Source: Ktedonobacterales bacterium
GTDB lineage: Bacteria > Chloroflexota > Ktedonobacteria > Ktedonobacterales > JADMIN01
Direction of reading: 5' to 3'
Assembly (NCBI GenBank): GCA_025928125.1
Contig: JAICKD010000174.1
Location: forward strand, 1-6,788
Length of the DNA: 6,788 bases
Positions 5,801 through 6,788 of this stretch are shown piece by piece; within the stretch, counting starts at the first letter, position 1, and every line of letters begins with the position of its first letter. The translations under genes and the position numbers were made by a program. Under the pieces are notes generated by a model, which made no database searches, was not told the origin of the DNA, and saw only the letters and a program-made list of their open reading frames with translations.

Positions 5801-5825
5801 TGGGTCATGATGCGGCCTGAGCGCG

Positions 5826-5855
5826 AGTATATCACACAGATGCGTCCGTCGTCAG
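5826..5855 (-). promoter_or_regulatory. Predicted promoter of the antitoxin-PIN unit
   Basis: On the minus strand CTGACG (5855-5850) is followed after 18 bases by TATACT (5831-5826). A TG one base before the hexamer gives an extended -10. Transcription would start near 5820 and the leader would be about 32 bases. No clear inverted-repeat operator overlaps it. Confidence 0.55.
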
Positions 5856-5908
5856 TCCTTGTCTGCTACGACTCCATCGGCGCTATGCCCCTGCTCATGC
5901 TTTATGCG

Positions 5909-5955
5909 GTACACTGTAGGCATCTCTGCGCTGTTGTCATGCCGTACTGTATACA
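5909..5955. promoter_or_regulatory. Two small palindromes between the divergent units
   Basis: TACA-C-TGTA (5910-5918) and TGTATACA (5948-5955) are perfect short palindromes with centres about 38 bases apart, sharing the GTAC/TGTA vocabulary. They lie between the antitoxin promoter and the plus-strand gene at 5997. They could be operator sites or promoter parts for that gene, but no convincing -35/-10 pair with normal spacing is found on the plus strand. Confidence 0.25.
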
Positions 5956-5996
5956 CAAGGAAACAGGCGGCCAGTGAGAGAGGGAGGCGGATACGC

Positions 5997-6788
5997 ATGG
6001 ACGAGCAGACCAACCAATCCCCCACGAATGACGACGCAAGCCTGCGCGAGTTGGCGCTCGCGCTGCTCATGGCGCGCTATCCTTACGCCGCCGAAGGTGA
6101 GCCACAACTGCTCTTGGGAGCGTTGCCACCTGACTTTCCTGGCGATATTCCGCTCCCAACGGGTAGCCGTGTGGTTGGCTCACTGGTCGCCGACAAACCG
6201 ATTGTCGTCTTGAATACCGACCAAAACGACGAGGCGGTCATCGCGTTCTACGAGGAGCAATTGGCCGCATTGGGATGGATTATGCCGGAGCCAAGCTTAC
6301 CGGAACGACATGGCGGCTTCCTCGAATCTGGCCCAAGCATCGTCAGTAGGATACCGCGCCAGGGTACCGCCCTCTATCGTAACGACGGCCCCTCGCTACA
6401 GATTTCCGCATACAAGGCTCCGAATGGCCGCACGCGCGTTCAGCTCACGCTCACCCCTAATGGGGCGCGGGAATTGCGGCGCAGTCATCGCGACATGGGA
6501 CGTCCTCGCGAGATGTACAACATGCTCCCGCCCATCGAGCCGCCACCAAACACCCAGCAATATCAGGGCGGCGGGAGCATGGGAAGCGACAATATCGAAG
6601 TGGAGGCGCGCATCGAGTCTCCCCTCGACCTCGCGACGCTCGCAGCGCACTACACCGCGCAGTTGGAGCGCGGCGGCTGGCAGCGCGCGGACGGCGGCGA
6701 GAATGATCCGGTGGTGTGGAGCACATGGAGCTTCGAGAGTGAGGAGAAGGAGCCGTGGCGGGCGCTGCTCGTCATCCTGAAGCGGCCA
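5997..6788 (+). CDS. Protein of unknown function with a duplicated 'QL-x2-GW' module (partial, 3' end missing)
   Basis: An open frame runs from ATG at 5997 through the last base, giving 264 residues without a stop. GGGAGG (5982-5987) lies nine bases before the ATG. There is no signal peptide or clear membrane segment, so the product is probably cytoplasmic. Residues 15-30 form a hydrophobic helix, then LPPDFPGDIPLPTGSRVVGSLV (43-64) leads into AFYEEQLAALGW (83-94) and, later, a beta-like stretch at 124-153. After a Pro/Gly-rich linker (178-197), residues 200-263 repeat the plan, with HYTAQLERGGW (218-228) and a second beta-like end, WSTWSF...WRALLVILKR. Two related alpha-beta modules are therefore likely. 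I do not recognise a named family. It is divergent from the antitoxin-PIN unit across 209 bases, and nothing ties it to that unit functionally. Confidence 0.8.
   Translation, partial: MDEQTNQSPTNDDASLRELALALLMARYPYAAEGEPQLLLGALPPDFPGDIPLPTGSRVVGSLVADKPIVVLNTDQNDEAVIAFYEEQLAALGWIMPEPSLPERHGGFLESGPSIVSRIPRQGTALYRNDGPSLQISAYKAPNGRTRVQLTLTPNGARELRRSHRDMGRPREMYNMLPPIEPPPNTQQYQGGGSMGSDNIEVEARIESPLDLATLAAHYTAQLERGGWQRADGGENDPVVWSTWSFESEEKEPWRALLVILKRP

Noticed and set aside
5527..5820. 97-codon plus-strand frame opposite the putative antitoxin
   Set aside because: It is antisense to the 83-residue gene, which has the better start signal and is coupled to the PIN gene. No ribosome site was seen for this frame.
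6310..6780. 156-codon plus-strand frame near the right edge
   Set aside because: It is a Ser/Arg-rich shadow of the longer frame that starts at 5997 with a proper ribosome site and runs to the edge.

Overview
The window is GC-rich, with strong G/C preference at third codon positions, and holds six bacterial protein genes, the last running off the right edge. The glucan phosphorylase with an N-terminal DUF3417 region, the sigma factor with a long cysteine-rich tail and the small DUF1232-like protein together suggest a Chloroflexota-type bacterium. That placement is inference, because no marker gene is present.

Layout, left to right. (1) Positions 1-139 hold non-coding CCCTCTCC/GGGAGAGG-type hairpin repeats. 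(2) A minus-strand ECF-like sigma factor (140-1321) carries about 190 extra residues with paired CxxC motifs. (3) A minus-strand small membrane protein resembling DUF1232 (1532-1903) is followed by a hairpin terminator. (4) A 544-base gene-free region (1904-2447) contains two divergent sigma-70-type promoters, one for the small membrane protein and one for glgP. Between them lies a cluster of short hairpins with unrelated stems. (5) A plus-strand alpha-glucan phosphorylase (2448-4997) has its own promoter and Shine-Dalgarno. (6) A minus-strand two-gene unit converges on glgP: a small acidic protein (5536-5787) followed two bases later by a PIN-domain ribonuclease (5033-5533, TTG start). This has the layout of a type II toxin-antitoxin operon. 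(7) A divergent plus-strand gene of unknown function (5997 to beyond 6788) has two visible repeats of a 'Y-x2-QL-x2-GW' module.

The genes do not form one pathway. glgP feeds glycogen or maltodextrin breakdown into glucose-1-phosphate and appears monocistronic. The sigma factor is probably a stress or envelope regulator of its own regulon. The PIN module is an independent accessory unit. The items most worth a second look are the hairpin cluster between the divergent promoters, the unrecognised partner of the PIN protein, and the cysteine-rich extension of the sigma factor. I see no CRISPR array, insertion sequence, tRNA or rRNA.
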